Below, piece after piece: positions 1-11,000 of a stretch of 64,000 nt of DNA. Location: assembly GCA_014155875.1 (NCBI GenBank), contig JACEFZ010005109.1, forward strand, positions 61,001-125,000, written 5' to 3'. The position numbers were made by a program, and so were the translations under genes. The stretch comes from Cepaea nemoralis (Eukaryota; Mollusca; Gastropoda; Stylommatophora; Helicidae). The notes beneath the pieces were generated by a model that was not told the DNA's origin, ran no database searches, and saw only the letters and a list, made by a program, of their open reading frames with translations. Each line of letters opens with the position of its first letter. The first letter of the stretch is position 1.

Positions 1-562
1 GAGGTAGGTGGGGAACATAATACAGCTGAAACAAAGCCATATAATAAACAGTTCAGGAATGGTGACAACACATCTTCACAGACATACACCTTAAGAAAAC
101 TTCCAAATATATGTTACCTTCAAGATTACAACAAATTATAGACACAATTAAGGAGATCTAGAAACCACCCAAAAAAATATATATATACTTCAGGAAAGGT
201 CAGAAGAAACATGTCACAGGAAATGACAATATACTTCAGGAAAAGCCATGACACATTTAAGACAAAAGGAAAAACCATTTTGTACACAAATGCCTCTCAG
301 AAAAAGAAACCTACATAAACAAACACAATTTACAATCACAATATGAATACATTCAAAGAATTCCATAACATACGTCCACAATTCAGGACCAAGAAACAAA
401 AGTATGCAAAATGAAATATTTCGGGAAAAACCACAAACCCCAAAACACAGGGAAAAGCTACAAAATACAAAACCATATATACTTTAGCAACAGAACATAA
501 GGTAAACAAAAAATGCACATACACCTGAGGAAAAGCCACAACATGCACACACACACACACAC
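1..562. repeat. dystrophin intron end with degenerate minisatellite
   Basis: AT-rich intronic sequence. From about 185 to 545 a loose motif around 'aggaaaagccacaa' recurs at irregular intervals of 35-45 bp (at about 192, 240, 268, 423, 450 and 531), which suggests an old, decayed minisatellite. A short CA tract at 545-561 directly follows the donor of the exon at 563-760. No exon was recognised here. Confidence 0.5.
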
Positions 563-760
563 CTCAAGAAGTCTGAGATAGCCGCTAATGTCTGCTACTT
601 GAGCTTGCAGTGTGCTTAGATCATGCTCTGAGAGAGATAGCAGGGAGTCTTCGTCTGTGGGCAGAGGGGAGCTGATGTCTGAGAGCTGAGAGTTGGTTAG
701 GTGACGCGAGTCAAACAGCTGTGAGTCAGTGGGTGACGTGATGACTGAATCCGACTCACG
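563..760 (-). CDS. DMD: dystrophin exon: Ser/Asp-rich segment
   Basis: On the minus strand the acceptor 'ttgttgcag' precedes codon CGT at 760, and the donor reads GAG|GTGTGTG at 563/562. The exon is 198 bp, phase 0 at both ends, 66 codons, so it can be skipped without changing frame. It encodes an acidic, serine/threonine-rich stretch (RESDSVITSPTDSQLF..., LSEHDLSTLQAQVADISG) that ends in a helix-like LQAQV...YLRLLE. The first two thirds do not resemble a spectrin repeat, so this may be an insertion or hinge-like linker after the start of the repeat-20 equivalent. It follows the 2589-2836 exon in phase. Splice sites are good and the assignment to dystrophin rests on phase and position. Confidence 0.68.
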
Positions 761-865
761 CTGCAACAAAGTTGGGTTTCAGCAAGATATCAACCTCTAG
801 GAATCATGCTGGTTATGATGTTATCAGTTTCCAAACACAGAGATTTAATGCAACATTTGTTTAAT

Positions 866-1020
866 ATAGGGTGTGTTTTTAATGACTGGGGGTGTTTGAA
901 AATATTGCCGTTCCAAGTTTGTATTCACCCTCTGTGGAGTTATGCAAAATAAAAGGTAAATACAAAACTTGAAACAGCAGTATTTTCAAAAACCCCAGTC
1001 ATTAAAAATATACCCTGTAT
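866..1020. mobile_element. foldback MITE, copy 1
   Basis: About 155 bp with two long inverted arms (about 60 bp each) around a ~25-bp loop. The left arm starts TAGGGTGTGTTTTTAATG and the right arm ends TTAAAAATATACCCTGTA. The same element recurs at 8792, 19937, 32484 and in part at 16495. The ends are palindromic and no coding capacity is visible, so it is non-autonomous. In this copy the arms have drifted apart (left GCCGTTCC, right complement of GAAACAGC). It is intronic. Confidence 0.8.
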
Positions 1021-1798
1021 TAGTTCAAAGATTCTAATCCTACATAAAGTCGATCCATGCTGAAACATCAAACCGATAGATGCACGTCTTTAATTACACA
1101 TGAACATAGGATTTGCTTATGTTAGGGACAAAGCTAATGCTTTTACTGAATAATTAATGCTGTCTTCAATATGGCATCATGAAAGACAACTGGAAACACT
1201 ATTATTTCTCAGTATTGATTTTTGTAACAGGATTTGAATTAGTAAGCTTGTTCATGCCTTGTCAAGATAGAATCAATGAAGTAAGACCCAGTGATATGGT
1301 TAGTAAAGGAAAATATCAAATGATTAGCATGGATAATTTGAAAGTTTAACTCATTAACTACAATAAGTGGCTAATAGTACGAAACGTCACGCCTTTGTTT
1401 AAAACGTTAAAAACAGTGCTATAAATCATTTACATGTTTTAATATCACAAAAAAATGTGTTTGAAATTTCGAACCGCAGGTAAAATTGCAAATAAGAAAG
1501 CTCTGGCTGAAAACTGTAAATAAATTAAATCTGCCATAGCATGTTTTTCAAACTGTTAGTTAATGAGTTAAAACCCACAGCGTAAGAATCCCAAAAGATT
1601 TTGATGCAGGGTTGATTTAATAGGGTATTATTACCTCAGGGTTAAAAATGAAATAAAATATTAGCAAAATACATGTACTGCTGTATATTAATAAAGAAAA
1701 TATTTGAGAGAGAAGAAAACTAAAAGCATTATGGTATATTTTTGTAAGCATACAGATTAAATACATAGATATAATCAATGAAATAATCAGTAAGAAAA
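1021..1798. other. anonymous AT-rich intron
   Basis: No exon, RNA gene or recognisable repeat was seen. The sequence is AT-rich with short duplicated words only. It lies between the MITE and the GA-rich tract, within the dystrophin intron separating the exons at 2589-2836 and 563-760. Confidence 0.5.
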
Positions 1799-2588
<790 letters not shown>

Positions 2589-2836
2589 ATATCTGTGCTG
2601 CTGTACAGAAGAATCTCTATGAGATGACAGATTAATCAACGAAACCTTTTGCTTCTGAATCATGTGTTCAATGTCCCTGGCATCACCAACAGTGACCTTC
2701 TGAGACCTCAGCATGTGTTCCAACAAGGTCAGCCAATCACGGAGCTCACTGACTGATCTGTCAAACTCCAGCCAAGAAGAAGCTGCAGAAGGCGGAGCCT
2801 GGGTCCTGACTTCCATACGGACCTGAGCTTGCTTAA
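2589..2836 (-). CDS. DMD: dystrophin exon: hinge 3 / start of repeat 20
   Basis: The acceptor 'aactaatcacag' sits at 2837-2848 and the exon starts with two bases completing a valine codon from the 4570-4780 exon. It encodes KQAQVRMEVRTQAPPSAASS, then WLEFDRSVSELRDWLTLLEH, then a segment containing VTVGDARDIEHMIQKQK. The last stretch closely resembles the VGDLEDI..MI.KQK region of vertebrate dystrophin repeat 20, which follows the proline-rich hinge 3. This is the strongest single proof of gene identity. The downstream donor is less certain: TAT|GTAACC at 2589 keeps phase 0 and joins in frame to 563-760, but its match to consensus is weak and a nearby GT (about 2604) is possible. Length with this donor is 248 bp. 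Confidence 0.88.
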
Positions 2837-3199
2837 CTGTGATTAGTTAATGGAAAGAAAAACAAAATGCTATAAGATATGGCTCCAGAGGAAAACAAAT
2901 TACACAGACATTGTTAACTAACTGTTCATTCAGTCTAGATTACTAGAGGATCTGGACGACACGCAAAACACTGAGGAAAGGCCAGACGGACACAAGCAGA
3001 CTGCTACTGGTAGATTTAGTACTGGGACTCTTCACTGGCTGTGGAAGATGACTGAGCATGTATGGAAAAGTCCAGAGTGCTGTAATATCAGTTATTGACT
3101 TAAATTAGTCCAGATTGTCATCAATACCCTCCACACATGACTACAAGTGCTCTGATCTCCCCTGTAATAGATCCATTGGCATACAATGATTGAGGTGCT

Positions 3200-3440
3200 C
3201 TGTAGTAAAATGGTCAAGCCATATGCCTCATGCTATGAAGGCCATGAGTTCGTTACCAGACTGCGTTGTTCAGATCATGACTATACTTTTTCTGGAGGCT
3301 CCTGCGGGTATATTACTGGAGCTATGGAGTCTGTGCTATGTATGATGCTCTCAGCAGGCGTCTGGCCATTTTGCAGATAGAGACCAAGCCAGCTGGGGTA
3401 AAACTAGGTGCAATGAAGATAATCTGCTTGCCTTTAACTC
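3200..3440 (+). mobile_element. SINE-like fragment (family with ...GGGGTAAAACTAGGTGCAAT end)
   Basis: 3210-3265 resembles a decayed tRNA-like head, with a B-box-like GAGTTCGTTACC at 3247. 3325-3420 matches a segment at 62870-62965 ('gctttgtgcgacgc...ataaaactccggtgcaataaag' versus 'gctatgtatgatgc...gtaaaactaggtgcaatgaag'). The two copies define an old dispersed element. Boundaries are uncertain. Confidence 0.45.
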
Positions 3441-3553
3441 AATTTCTGTCAACAGTGACTAACTGTATTAGCATTGTAAAACTAGGTGCAATGAAGATAA
3501 TCTGCTTGCCTTTAACTCAATTTCTGTCAACAGTGACTTACTGTATTAGCATT
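3398..3553. repeat. 78-bp tandem duplication
   Basis: Two head-to-tail copies (3398-3475 and 3476-3553) beginning 'gtaaaactaggtgcaatgaa' that differ at only one or two bases, so the duplication is recent. It starts at the 3' end of the SINE-like fragment and lies in a dystrophin intron. Confidence 0.9.
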
Positions 3554-4569
3554 AACTAATGTTATATTTTACTCAACTGCCTTACCCATTGTTATAAAAA
3601 ATGAATCAATAACAGTCACGTTTTATATATTTTGTAAATTTTCAGAAAGATCCTGAGCTGATAGAATGCTGCTGTTGCATATTATCTCTGTTGCTTTATA
3701 AACCTGAATAACCACTGACCCTAGATAGCTGAATCTATCTACTTGTTTACGTGTTATCCCAGATGACACCACTCTTAATTCAACATTTGGGTACAGCATT
3801 AAAAAACCAGTGTGAAATGAAACAATAAGCTATGTGTATATCCTATTCGTGACATGAAGCAACTAGGTATGTATTGATCCAATTTCTATTCACATGGCCC
3901 AAGAATGTTGTATGGTATGTACATTTGTCTATGCTGCTTGTTTCTCTGCAGGATATACACAAACCTTATTGTGTTATTTTATATTTTACAAATCCAACTT
4001 TGCCAGTTTTGTATTTTAACTGATTTCATATGTAAAAAGCTGCTCACAAAGTTTTATAACAACATCTGCTTACAGCAACAAGTCTAAAAAACAGCTAAGC
4101 AACTAATAAGAGCAGTAAATAAAGAAACTTAGTTGAACAAACAGACCTGTGAGACATGGGGAGGCTAGTAAACAAACATGCAGTTATTTTCCCTACACAA
4201 ATATAAACCATCTGAAAAGGAAGGACCAGAACACGATTTTCGAACTTTAAACAGCAAATATCACTTACATATACATCAATAGATTCCAACCACACATTAC
4301 TCTGTAATTTCCTTTGTATATATTTTTATGAGACTGTCAAAGGTCGCCTCTTTCAGTGTCCAGCTCTCGCAGATTATGTCAAATAAGTTGCACTTTTATA
4401 TTGGGCACAGCAGATATGAACATATAGAGAAGAAGTATAGTTGGTTGGTCCCACTGTGTTTATGTAATACACAGAAATGTGTGTTCTCTAATTTGTAACC
4501 CTCTACTATGTCCTTTATGAGTGAAAGTCAATACCTATTTCTCATATCAGAAGTAAACAACATACAAAC
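3554..4569. other. anonymous dystrophin intron
   Basis: AT-rich sequence with no supported exon, RNA or repeat. Open frames here are short and lack splice-site support. Confidence 0.4.
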
Positions 4570-4780
4570 CTTGATCCATAAGTTCCTCTACCACAGGTTC
4601 TGGTTTGCTGCTAAGATTCTTGGCAGCCTCTTTAAGCTGTTCAAAATCTGTGTTCATCTTGGCAATTTTCACCTGCAGACTGTCTGGTGTGGCCTCATTC
4701 TGATCTTTGCTTGCCTCCAGCATTTTCTGATAGACAGCATTGATCTGACTGACTTTAGCTTGCTTGCTTTCAATAGCCTC
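4570..4780 (-). CDS. DMD: dystrophin exon: repeat 19 helices B/C
   Basis: Acceptor 'tgattttgccag' precedes GAG at 4780 and the donor is CAAG|GTTTGTATG at 4570. The length of 211 bp leaves one base (G) that combines with TT of the next exon. It encodes EAIESKQAKVSQINAVYQKM, then LEASKDQNEATPDSLQVKIA, then KMNTDFEQLKEAAKNL and PEPVVEELMDQ. The pattern of hydrophobic heptads and the late K..L..L..DF..LKE segment fit helices B and C of a spectrin repeat equivalent to vertebrate repeat 19, just before hinge 3. Confidence 0.9.
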
Positions 4781-5473
4781 CTGGCAAAATCAATGAAAAA
4801 TAGTGAACAAATATGTCTCTTACTTTTTCCATATTACATTTCAACTAAGAAAAACTGGTGGGAAAAAAAAATGATGAACTACTTTTTCTGCCATTGTGGC
4901 ATATTGAGGATTTGGTTCTAAGTCTTAATTTTCTTGACCACATAATATTCAGTGGGTGATGTCTCAGCACCATACCAAGAGCTTTTTCTGGCAGACAATA
5001 TTTTGGTGTCTATCTTATGAGGTTGGATTGACTACATACCCTCAAAGACAAAAGCTACAGGATTAGCCATAGATTTATCTGCAATGGTTAAGAAGGCTGA
5101 TATAATATTCACCGTATTACTATCATCATCATCTTCCACTTTTACCATCAAGTACCATGGGGAGGAATAGCTGACGCTCCAGTGCTCGATGTGTGGCTGC
5201 TGAAAAGTGTCAAACCATGTGATTGTACAATATCTTTGATGCTCTCATATCAGATATTCTCGGATGTAGTGTCAGTGCTGGTAGTTGGTGTTGCATTCCA
5301 ATGAAATAGCTGAACCATTTAATCTTCTGCCTGTCCATAAATGTGGCACAATGTGTTTATCCCATTGTCTATCTGATAACATAATTTCTTATTCGGTCTT
5401 GGATAATTAAGTTAGGAGCTCTTCTCAAGCACCTCATCTCACAGGTGTTGAATCTGCATATTACCAATCAAGT
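4781..5473. other. anonymous dystrophin intron
   Basis: No exon or repeat recognised. It ends at the start of the 25-bp satellite. Confidence 0.4.
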
Positions 5474-7558
5474 AAACTATGGCTGTAACACCATATACCC
5501 AATATGTCTGTAACACCATATACCCAATATGTCTGTAACACCATATACCCAATATGTCTGTAACACCATACACCCACTATGTATGTAACACCATACACCC
5601 AATATGTCTGTAACACCATACACCCAATATGTCTGTAACACCATACACCCAATATGTCTGTAACACCATACACCCAATATGTCTGTAACACCATACACCC
5701 AATATGTATGTAACACCATACACCCAATATGTATGTAACACCATACACCCAATGTGTATGTAACACCATACACCCAATGTGTATGTAACACCATACACCC
5801 AATGTGTATGTAACACCATACACCCAATGTGTATGTAACACCATACACCCAATGTGTATGTAACACCATACACCCAATGTGTATGTAACACCATACACCC
5901 AATGTGTATGTAACACCATACACCCAATGTGTATGTACCACCATACACCCAATATGTATGTAACACCATACACCCAATATGTATGTAACACCATACACCC
6001 AATGTGTATGTAACACCATACACCCAATGTGTATGTAACACCATACACCCAATGTGTATGTAACACCATACACCCAATATGTATGTAACACCATACACCC
6101 AATATGTATGTAACACCATACACCCAATGTGTATGTAACACCATACACCCAATATGTATGTAACACCATACACCCAATGTGTATATAACACCATACACCC
6201 AATATGTATGTAACACCATACACCCAATATGTATGTAACACCATACACCCAATGTGTATGTAACACCATACACACAATATGTATGTAACACCATACACCC
6301 AATGTGTATGTAACACCATACACACAATATGTATGTAACACCATACACCCAATGTGTATGTAACACCATACACCCAATGTGTATGTAACACCAAGCACCC
6401 AATGTGTATGTAACACCATACACCCAATGTGTATGTAACACCATACACCCAATGTGTATGTAACACCATACACCCAATGTGTATGTAACACCATACACCC
6501 AATATGTATGTAACACCATACACCCAATATGTATGTAACACGATACACCCAATGTGTATGTAACACCATACACCCAATGTGTATGTAACACCATACACCC
6601 AATGTGTATGTAACACCATACACCCAATGTGTATGTAACACCATACACCCAATGTGTATGTAACACCATACACCCAATATGTATGTAACACCATACACCC
6701 AATATGTATGTAACACCATACACCCAATGTGTATGTAACACCATACACCCAATGTGTATGTAACACCATACACCCAATGTGTATGTAACACCATACACCC
6801 AATGTGTATGTAACACCATACACCCAATGTGTATGTAACACCATACACCCAATGTGTGTGTAACACCATACACCCAATGTGTGGTAACACCATACACCCA
6901 ATGTGGTGTGTAACACCATACACCCAATGTGTATGTAACACCATACACCCAATGTGTATGTAACACCATACACCCAATATGTATGTAACACCATACACCC
7001 AATATGTATGTAACACCATACACCCAATATGTATGTAACACCATACACCCAATATGTATGTAACACCATACACCCAATGTGTATGTAACACCATACACCC
7101 AATATGTATGTAACACCATAACACCCAATATGTATGTAACACACCATACACCCAATATGTATGTAACACCATACACCCAATGTGTATGTAACACCATACA
7201 CCCAATGTGTATGTAACACCATACACCCAATGTGTATGTAACACCATACACCCAATGTGTATGTAACACCATACACCCAATGTGTATGTAACACCATACA
7301 CCCAATGTGTATGTAACACCATACACCCAATGTGTATGTAACACCATACACCCAATGTGTATGTAACACCATACACCCAATGTGTATGTAACACCATACA
7401 CCCAATGTGTATGTAACACCATACACCCAATGTGTATGTAACACCATACACCCAATGTGTATGTAACACCATACACCCAATGTGTATGTAACACCATACA
7501 CCCAATATGTATGTAACACCATACACCCAATGTGTATGTAACACCATACACCCAATAT
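5474..7558. repeat. 25-bp satellite array, about 83 copies
   Basis: Unit 'taacaccatacacccaatgt' followed by 'gtatg'. Three variants are arranged in blocks: AATATGTCTG near 5490-5700, AATATGTATG, and AATGTGTATG, the majority form. A few indels occur near 6880 and 7110-7145. Because 25 is not a multiple of 3 and the unit lacks minus-strand stops, all three minus frames stay open for about 650-700 codons with a 25-residue period (VWCYIHIGCMVLHTHWVYGV...). This is a repeat artefact, not a protein gene. It lies in the intron between dystrophin exons 8246-8428 and 4570-4780. Confidence 0.97.
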
Positions 7559-7845
7559 GACTATGTGGCAGGTTCAGAGACTTTAATTTGTTTTATACAG
7601 TTAACTAAGAAACTACATTATGTATGAAGTAACCAATATACACTTTCCATGTATTACTGGAGTCCTTTAGGGCAGTAAGGAATAGTAACACTAGCTGTCA
7701 TGCACGTCATAATAGGAGACTAGGGAGGGTTGGCACGAGGCTGGGTACTTCATCATGTAGAACACTTCAGCTGCACAATCCAACCAATCATGAACACTAC
7801 TACAAGGGGGCTTGAAGTGAATAGGTTGAGGGTTTGTACTTCCCT

Positions 7846-8143
7846 GGGAGAAAGGAGGAGGAGAAAAATGAGGAGGAGGAAGAAGAGGGAGAAGGAAACA
7901 GAGAAGGAGGAGGAGGACAACGAGGAGGAGGAGGAGATGGAATATGAGAGGAAGGAGGAGGAGAGAAAGAAGGAGGAGAAGGAAGGAAGGAAGGATAGGA
8001 AGGAAGGAAGGAAGGAAGGAAGGAAGGAAGGAAGGAAGGAAGGAAGGAAGGATAGAAGAAGAAGAAGAAGAAGAAGAAGAAGAAGAAGAAGAAGAAGAAG
8101 AAGAAGAAGAAGAAGAAGAAGAAGAAGAAGAAGAAGAAGAAAT
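7846..8143. repeat. polypurine tract: AGG, GGAA and (GAA)n
   Basis: Purine-only or nearly so on the plus strand. AGG/GGA words run to 7975, GGAA repeats at 7980-8052, then (GAA)n from 8053 to 8141. On the dystrophin sense strand this is C/U-rich and begins about 100 nt downstream of the donor of the exon at 8246-8428. Poly-E/R/K and poly-S/F frames are artefacts. Confidence 0.95.
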
Positions 8144-8245
8144 AAACATATTGTAATTTGTTTTGCATCAAAATGAGTTAATATTTGTTAATCAATGATA
8201 CATGTAATATTTGTCAACAAGTCAACAATGAAAATATCTAATTAC

Positions 8246-8428
8246 CATCTGCTCAACAACATCGCTAGCTGGCTGAGTCGGAGATGTCACTGTTCCTTTC
8301 AGTTTTTCTAGAACAATCTGCATATCCAAAATCCACTTCTGCATGTTGCCCACGTCTTCATTTAAGTTTCGAACCTTTTTAATCTCCTCTTCAATTTGGC
8401 GGATTTTATCCGGGACTTCCAAAGTTAC
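8246..8428 (-). CDS. DMD: dystrophin exon: repeat 18/19 junction
   Basis: Acceptor 'ttttttattgcag' with a long pyrimidine run precedes GTA at 8428 and the donor is CAGATG|GTAATT at 8246. It is 183 bp, 61 codons, phase 0 at both ends. It encodes VTLEVPDKIRQIEEEIKKVR, then NLNEDVGNMQKWILDMQIVL, then EKLKGTVTSPTQPASDVVEQM. The end of helix C of one repeat runs into helix A of the next (NLNEDVGNMQKWILDMQ), where the W in the fixed helix-A position is characteristic of spectrin repeats. It matches the vertebrate repeat 18 to 19 transition. Confidence 0.92.
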
Positions 8429-8629
8429 CTGCAATAAAAAAATAAAACACGATTGATATGAAGGTACAATTTTTGGGAAATGTCATCTCAAGTTGGCACA
8501 GAATTTGTGTGAATTCATCATCCAATGCTGACATAATCCCACATACTGCATTCAAAACACAGCTACGGTTGATTTGGCAGCAGACTGCCATGTGTTGTGT
8601 TTTGTATAAAATAGTATCGGTGCTGATTG

Positions 8630-8745
8630 TTCAGAAAGCAATGGCAAACTACTGAATGTAAACTTGCCAAGAGATCATAAACAGCCCCCCCCAAAAAAAA
8701 ATAAAGGCTGGGGTTGACTGTGACGTCCTGTAATGGATATGAAAC
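8630..8745 (+). mobile_element. SINE-2 3' fragment
   Basis: Contains the family signature 'cagaaagcaatggcaaacta' and ends 'gacgtcctgtaatggatatg'. It is shared with copies at 16263, 44955, 48540, 49403, 49873 and 50310. The tRNA-like head is missing and a C-rich and A-rich run interrupts it at 8686-8702. Confidence 0.75.
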
Positions 8746-8791
8746 TAACCAACATCTAACAACTACTGAGTCCTGCCCTTTCTCTGCCTAG

Positions 8792-8952
8792 TACAGGGTG
8801 TATTTTAAATGACTGTGGGGTTTTTGAAAATATTGCTGTTCTCAGTTTTTTATGTACCTTTTATGTTGCATAAACTCCACAGAGGGTGAAAACAAAACAT
8901 GGAAAGGCAATATTTTCCAACACCCCACGGTTATTAAAAATACACCCTATAT
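8792..8952. mobile_element. foldback MITE, copy 2
   Basis: TACAGGGTGTATTTTAAATG at the left and the matching inverted end at 8935-8952. About 160 bp with paired arms; the central loop is inverted relative to copy 1 (ACC.TTTTATGTTGCATAAAC). It lies between dystrophin exons 9849-9998 and 8246-8428. Confidence 0.85.
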
Positions 8953-9026
8953 CTCTCAATGAAGTAGAGAACTGTAACCAGCTCATCAAAAGCTCGCAGC
9001 CATCACCATGCCAACCCACTTGAGGT

Positions 9027-9215
9027 TACATAAGATTCTCCTTGAGTGATTCATACATAAGATTCTCACTGAGTGATTCATACATAAGATTCTCCTTGAG
9101 TGATCCATACATAAGATTCTCCTTGAGTGATCCATACATAAGATTCTCCTTGAGTGATCCATACATAAGATTCTCCTTGAGTGATCCATACATAAGATTC
9201 TCCTTGAGTGATCCA
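9027..9215. repeat. 27-bp minisatellite, 7 copies
   Basis: Unit 'cataagattctccttgagtg' plus 'atccata', seven near-identical copies; the first two vary at a few sites. The 27-bp period is a multiple of three, so frames stay open in both directions with a 9-residue period. No evidence of coding beyond this. Confidence 0.95.
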
Positions 9216-9289
9216 TCACTGGAGACTGGATCGGTTATGGAGGAATCTGTATGCAATGAACCTTACACAATAACAACAAATGAAAACTG

Positions 9290-9475
9290 TAAATTCATCT
9301 CTCATCTCATCTCATCATGTTCCTCTTGTACCTTGCGGTGTCGAGGTGAAGTATAAACTTCGTGAAAGTGCCCGGTTATGGGCTTCGTATATCGACATTC
9401 CCATGGATTCTGTCATTCCCTCCGTCCAACGTTTACGTGGTTGGCCTCTTCCTCTATTTCCACCTGGTTGTAAAC
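9290..9475 (-). mobile_element. LINE 3' end fragment (minus)
   Basis: Read on the minus strand from 9475 it encodes a Gly/Arg-rich LINE C-terminus (NRGRGQPRKRWTEGMTESMG..., then RALSRSLYFTSTPQGTRGT). It ends in a tail of ATGAG/GATGA words at 9295-9320. The same tail recurs at 60408-60475. 5'-truncated, no RT domain, non-functional. Confidence 0.7.
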
Positions 9476-9630
9476 TGTAAATTGATTAGGGAAATTTGAT
9501 GTAGACAGCCATGATTTTCTGGGCATGTTTTGAGGAGCAACAACAAACATCTCAATGGAAAATTGCCTAGAAAATCACTGAACAGCCAAATAATGCTGGT
9601 CTTGATTGTGATGTCCTATAAAGTAGATGT
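9476..9630 (+). mobile_element. RTE-type LINE scrap followed by SINE-2-like end
   Basis: 9485-9560 resembles 15640-15720 (a segment encoding L-I-R-x-I/F-x-C-R-Q and GHV-like residues of an RTE C-terminus). 9590-9625 resembles the SINE-2 3' end ('aatgctggtcttgattgtga'). Both are degraded and boundaries are approximate. Confidence 0.45.
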
Positions 9631-9848
9631 GCATGTAACAATGTAACCCCTCCCCCCAACAAAAAAATTCTATCTAAAGGGCTTTGATAAACCACACAGA
9701 TACAGACTATGAACAAAATATAATTATAGTGGAGATGACTTATGTCTACTTTATAAACAACAAGATATACTTATGTGGAGAGAACTTACATCAAACCTAT
9801 AAAGAGATATAAAATATGCTCCTAAGAAAAGGGCAGAATTGGATATAC

Positions 9849-9998
9849 CTTTTTCCAGCCAGAATTGAGGTTGTCGATGTCCCTCTGGACATTCTTGCGG
9901 TCGTCGTCGGTCAGCTTGGGGGACTGCATCAACTTAACTCCACTACTGTTGATGTTGAAGAGGCTAGCCTGCCTGGGAGCAATCTCATCTTCCCTGTC
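9849..9998 (-). CDS. DMD: dystrophin exon: repeat 18 helices B/C
   Basis: Acceptor 'catttgatttcag' precedes GAC at 9998 and the donor is AAAAAG|GTATATCC at 9849. It is 150 bp, 50 codons, phase 0 at both ends. It encodes DREDEIAPRQASLFNINSSG, then VKLMQSPKLTDDDRKNVQRD, then IDNLNSGWKK. The RQ..L..(L/I)N..G motif, the D/E-rich turn and a final L...W form the classic helix B to helix C part of a spectrin repeat and align with vertebrate dystrophin repeat 18. Confidence 0.93.
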
Positions 9999-10072
9999 CT
10001 GAAATCAAATGCAGAATGGATCCATAAGTACATAAACAACATGTTCCTCTGGTTGTAACCAATGCTTTCTAA

Positions 10073-10146
10073 AAGTCCTAGAGTGTTAGAGTAGAAACTA
10101 CTTCATTCTCCAAGTCCTAGAGTGTTAGAGTAGAAACTACTTCATG
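10073..10146. repeat. 39-bp tandem duplication
   Basis: Two copies beginning 'aagtcctagagtgttagagt' at 10073 and 10112, identical except at the right edge. They lie about 75 bp upstream (sense strand) of the acceptor of exon 9849-9998. Confidence 0.85.
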
Positions 10147-10780
10147 AGCTGTTTGTATTAAAGTTGTGAACGACTCCATCTTTAACTACTGTTTAAATCT
10201 CTTTGAAACTTACACAATAACAAAAAAATTGAATTTTCTAATTGATTATAGAAATTATATGCAGAGGGTAAGGCTTTTTGGGCAGGTAATAAGTACAAAT
10301 GACAGGCACCTTGCTGTCTTGACAGACGATAGTTTGTAAAATGATATTATACCTCTCCATAACACAAAACCTGGGCTGAATTTAGAGACCATGTGTTGCC
10401 CATGCAACATGATCCCTCTCTCGGCCTGTCTAGTGTACTCCAGAGGAAAGGTAACACCAATACGTCTGGAACAAGACAAGCTGCTGAAGCTGCCGGATCA
10501 GCAAAGCAATGCTTTAACTGTCTGCCTGTCGGAGCTTTGAACCTAGACCAGTTGCAACCAAGGCTTAGAGCCTGGTCTACCCTGCAATAAAATTCAGTCT
10601 TTAGGTTGCATTTCCTCGCACTTGGATAAGGCTGTACCCTCCCAATTGCGCTTCTTTGCCCGAAGCTGTTGGCACAATGTAGGGTGTCGGGTTTGGTAAG
10701 TATCGCCCAACATTCGGCGCTAACAGAAGCAGGTAGTACCGTCCACTGTCATACAGTAGCTCAGTCATGTCTAACTAAGA
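10147..10780. other. intron with possible old tRNA-like repeat
   Basis: No exon seen. 10530-10700 carries a motif set reminiscent of an old SINE ('gagctttgaacctagaccag', 'tgcaataaaattcag', 'ggcgctaacagaagcaggta'), but I found no second copy in the window, so this is left unassigned. Confidence 0.3.
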
Positions 10781-10782
10781 CC

Positions 10783-11000
10783 TGACTAAGTACAAATATA
10801 AGTGTGATAACTTAATGACAACTGACAAAAATAGGTAGGAAAAGAGCAAGGGGGTGACAAAATATCTGGATAGCTTGGCAACATGACATAATCAGGACAA
10901 GAACACAGACCTGACCCAGATGATGGGGAGGGTTTGAACCATTACACCCCACGCTTTTTGGTATGGCACATGATGATGGTGTAAGTTTCTTTAACACAAA
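10783..11000 (+). mobile_element. RTE-type LINE 3' end
   Basis: Starts 'cttaatgacaactgacaaaa' and ends 'ttggtatggcacatgatgatg'. It is homologous over its length to 15718-15907. The decayed reading encodes the Arg/Gly-rich C-terminus typical of RTE elements, then a short (GAT)-type tail. 5'-truncated. Confidence 0.65.

Noticed and set aside
5461..7555. Three overlapping ~650-700-codon open frames on the minus strand as giant repeat proteins
   Set aside because: All three frames have the same 25-residue period from a 25-bp satellite lacking stops; no splice or start context and the array lies in a dystrophin intron.
9042..9356. 104-codon open frame with S-D-P-Y-I-R-F-S-L repeats as a neuropeptide precursor
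   Set aside because: Tempting because of the regular 9-residue period, but there is no signal peptide or dibasic cleavage pattern on the plus strand, and the frame is explained by a 27-bp minisatellite continuing into a LINE tail.
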